From Magnetococcales bacterium (GTDB lineage: Bacteria; Pseudomonadota; Magnetococcia; Magnetococcales; JADGCH01), in the NCBI GenBank assembly GCA_015228995.1, contig JADGCM010000066.1, positions 1 to 9,008 on the forward strand: 9,008 nucleotides of DNA, given 5' to 3'. Every line of letters starts with the position of its first letter. Position 1 is the first letter of the stretch. Made by a program: the position numbers and the translations under genes. Shown here piece by piece: positions 6,981-9,008 of the stretch. Below the pieces are notes generated by a model. The model saw only the letters and a program-made list of their open reading frames with translations. It did no database searches and was not told the origin of the DNA.

Positions 6981-9008
6981 GCGTCGCGGAACCCTTTCAG
7001 CCCGGCAGTCTGGTACGGGTACGCGGTCGTGAATGGGTGGTTCTGGCGGCGCGAGGCGATCATATTCTCAAGCTACGCCCCCTTGGTGGCAGCGAAGAGG
7101 ATGCCACCACCCTGTTTCTGCCGCTAGAACCAGTGCCGCCAACGGCGGCTACCTTTGCCCTACCAGAGGCGAGCCAAGTTGGCTCCCAAACGGCGGCGAT
7201 GCTGTTACGCGACTGCTTACGCCTGAAACTGCGGGCTGGGGCTGGCCCCTTTCGCAGTTTTGGCAACCTCGGGGTTGAGCCACGCGCCTACCAATTGGTG
7301 CCGTTGTTGATGGCGTTACGATTGGCGACGGTGCGCCTGCTCATTGCCGATGATGTTGGCATTGGCAAGACCATTGAAGCGGGCTTGATTGCGCGGGAAT
7401 TACTCGATCGCGGTGAGGTAGAACGGCTGACGGTCATCTGCCCACCACATCTATGCGAACAATGGCAACAAGAATTGGCGGCTAAGTTTAATATCCAGGC
7501 CGAGGTGGTCCGCACCGCCACCGCCGGGCGGTTGGAACGTGGTTTGATGGCCGGTCAATCCATTTTCACCGTCCATCCGTTCACCATTGTTTCGCTCGAT
7601 TATATCAAGGCCAATCGTCGTCGTGACGAGTTTCTGCGCGCTTGTCCGGAATTGGTCATCGTTGAAGAGGCCCATAGCTCAGTGAGTGGGGGGGCGGGCC
7701 AACTACGCCACCAGCGTTATCAATTGCTGCAAGGGCTGGCCGCCAACCCGCAGCGCCACATGGTTTTTCTCACTGCTACGCCCCACAGTGGTGATAACGA
7801 AGCCTTTTACAACCTGCTCAGCCTGTTGCGCCCGGAGTTCAAGCAACTCCAAGAGAGCGACACGACCGAACGCAAAGGGCTGCGTGAGCAGCTAGCGCAC
7901 CATTTTGTGCAGCGGCGGCGGCCCGATATCCGCGAGTGGCAAGACTCTACCCTCTTCCCAGATCGTGAGTCGGCGGAAACCAGCTATGATTTAACCGGAG
8001 AATGGAAAAAGCTATTCGACGATGTGCACCAGTATGCCCGCCATATCGTCCAGCAAACTGCGGGGGTGAGTCTGTTCAAGCAGCGGCTGAATTGGTGGGC
8101 AGCATTGGCCTTGTTGCGCTGCATCAGTAGCAGTCCAGCGGCAGCGGCGTTGGCCTTACGCACCCGTCTTCAGCCATCACCAGCCGAGACAGAAGCGGCA
8201 CAAATAGCCGAACTCGACCAACGTGCCGCCGCAACTGTTTTTGATGGCGATGCCGAAGAGAATTTAAGTCAAGACGAGACCATCCCGGCCGGTAGCAGCG
8301 AAGAGCGAGCCGAATTGTCCCAACTGATCCACCGTGCCGAGCAACTGCACGGCCCACGGCAAGATCCAAAAATAGCGGGTCTATTGCTCCAGTTAAGAAA
8401 ATTGATCGCAGATGGCTTTCAAACGGTTATTTTCTGTCGTTACATCGCCACTGCCCATTATGTCGCCGCCCAACTCCAAGCAGCGTTCCAATCTGAGGGG
8501 GTATCGGTAGTGGCCGTCACCGGCGAGCTCACCCCAGAGCAGCGTCAGGAGCAGGTCGAACGCCTCAGCGCCAGCGACCAGCGCCTGCTCGTCGCCACCG
8601 ACTGCCTCAGTGAGGGCATCAATCTGCAAAATTTATTCAACGCTGTGGTTCATTACGACCTGAGCTGGAACCCCACCCGCCATGAACAGCGCCAAGGCCG
8701 GGTCGATCGCTTTGGTCAGCCAGCAGCCAAGGTGCGCGTCCTTATGTATTACGGCCAAAACAACCCTGTCGATGGGGCGGTGCTGCAAGTCATTCTCCGC
8801 AAGGCCGAGCGCATCCGCAAAGAGTTAGGGGTATCGGTACCCATGCCTGCTGATAGCAACAAGGTGATGGAAGCCATGCTGCAAACGCTGCTGCTCAAAG
8901 AGGGCCATTTGGTCCGTGGCCCACAGCAACCGGCGCTACCCTTCGATGATGTCGATGATATTGATCAGCAACTAGAAATGGCTTGGCACAGCGCCAAGGA
9001 GCAGGCCA
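6977..9008 (+). CDS. SNF2/RapA-type helicase, DrmD-like (3' end outside window)
   Basis: The frame starts at ATG 6977 and stays open for 677 codons to the right edge; the stop is missing. The N-terminal ~100 residues (P-G-S-L-V-R-V-R-G-R-E-W-V-V-L) look like a small beta-rich domain of the RapA/HepA type. The helicase core shows A-D-D-V-G-I-G-K-T (124-132, Walker A K131), V-E-E-A-H (229-233), L-T-A-T-P-H-S-G (265-272), H-F-V-Q-R-R-R-P-D-I-R, V-I-F-C-R-Y, A-T-D-C-L-S-E-G-I-N-L-Q (540-551) and R-Q-G-R-V-D-R-F-G-Q (572-581). The Q-G-R-V-D-R-x-G-Q motif VI is diagnostic of the SNF2/RapA group, and the H-F-V-Q-R-R-R-x-D-I-R segment is typical of DrmD, the class 1 DISARM SNF2 helicase. Motif II has Glu where Asp is usual. 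DrmD proteins are commonly around a thousand residues, so a few hundred probably lie beyond the edge. It probably works on DNA with the upstream helicase in phage restriction; that role is inferred from family and coupling. Confidence 0.88.
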   Translation, partial: MSVAEPFQPGSLVRVRGREWVVLAARGDHILKLRPLGGSEEDATTLFLPLEPVPPTAATFALPEASQVGSQTAAMLLRDCLRLKLRAGAGPFRSFGNLGVEPRAYQLVPLLMALRLATVRLLIADDVGIGKTIEAGLIARELLDRGEVERLTVICPPHLCEQWQQELAAKFNIQAEVVRTATAGRLERGLMAGQSIFTVHPFTIVSLDYIKANRRRDEFLRACPELVIVEEAHSSVSGGAGQLRHQRYQLLQGLAANPQRHMVFLTATPHSGDNEAFYNLLSLLRPEFKQLQESDTTERKGLREQLAHHFVQRRRPDIREWQDSTLFPDRESAETSYDLTGEWKKLFDDVHQYARHIVQQTAGVSLFKQRLNWWAALALLRCISSSPAAAALALRTRLQPSPAETEAAQIAELDQRAAATVFDGDAEENLSQDETIPAGSSEERAELSQLIHRAEQLHGPRQDPKIAGLLLQLRKLIADGFQTVIFCRYIATAHYVAAQLQAAFQSEGVSVVAVTGELTPEQRQEQVERLSASDQRLLVATDCLSEGINLQNLFNAVVHYDLSWNPTRHEQRQGRVDRFGQPAAKVRVLMYYGQNNPVDGAVLQVILRKAERIRKELGVSVPMPADSNKVMEAMLQTLLLKEGHLVRGPQQPALPFDDVDDIDQQLEMAWHSAKEQA

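Overview
The window is coding almost end to end on the + strand and holds three genes: the 3' end of a large secreted repeat protein, one complete very large helicase gene, and the 5' three-quarters of a second helicase gene. There is no intergenic stretch longer than one base, no RNA gene, no insertion sequence, no CRISPR array and no recognisable terminator. Base composition is moderately GC-rich (mid-fifties percent by eye). The RTX-type, signal-less C-terminus of the first protein implies a Gram-negative bacterium with type I secretion, most likely a proteobacterium. Giant Ig-like/RTX-like proteins of this style are common in aquatic proteobacteria, but the genus cannot be fixed from this sequence.

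Region 1 (left edge to 1756) encodes the C-terminal part of a surface or secreted protein. It has the end of a bacterial Ig-like domain, then fourteen tandem 25-26-residue repeats each carrying one degenerate RTX-like G-S-x-G-x-D motif, then a serralysin-like RTX C-terminal domain and a short tail. Region 2 (1758-6980) encodes a 1740-residue superfamily 2 helicase of the DUF1998/MrfA/DrmA-DrmB type. It has widely split helicase motifs, two zinc-binding-type cysteine clusters, a DUF1998 module and a C-terminal domain resembling small PD-(D/E)XK/Vsr-like nucleases. Region 3 (6977 to the right edge) encodes an SNF2/RapA-type helicase closely resembling DrmD of class 1 DISARM.

The two helicase genes overlap by four bases (ATGA) and are surely one translationally coupled operon. 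Together they look like the core of a DISARM-related anti-phage module in which the DrmA-like motor, DrmB-like DUF1998 part and a nuclease-like domain sit in one polypeptide next to a DrmD-like partner. A DNA methyltransferase would be the expected next gene, but it lies outside the window and is only predicted. The helicase gene begins one base after the stop of the secreted repeat protein, with its ribosome binding site inside that gene. This is an unexpected arrangement for two functionally unrelated genes.
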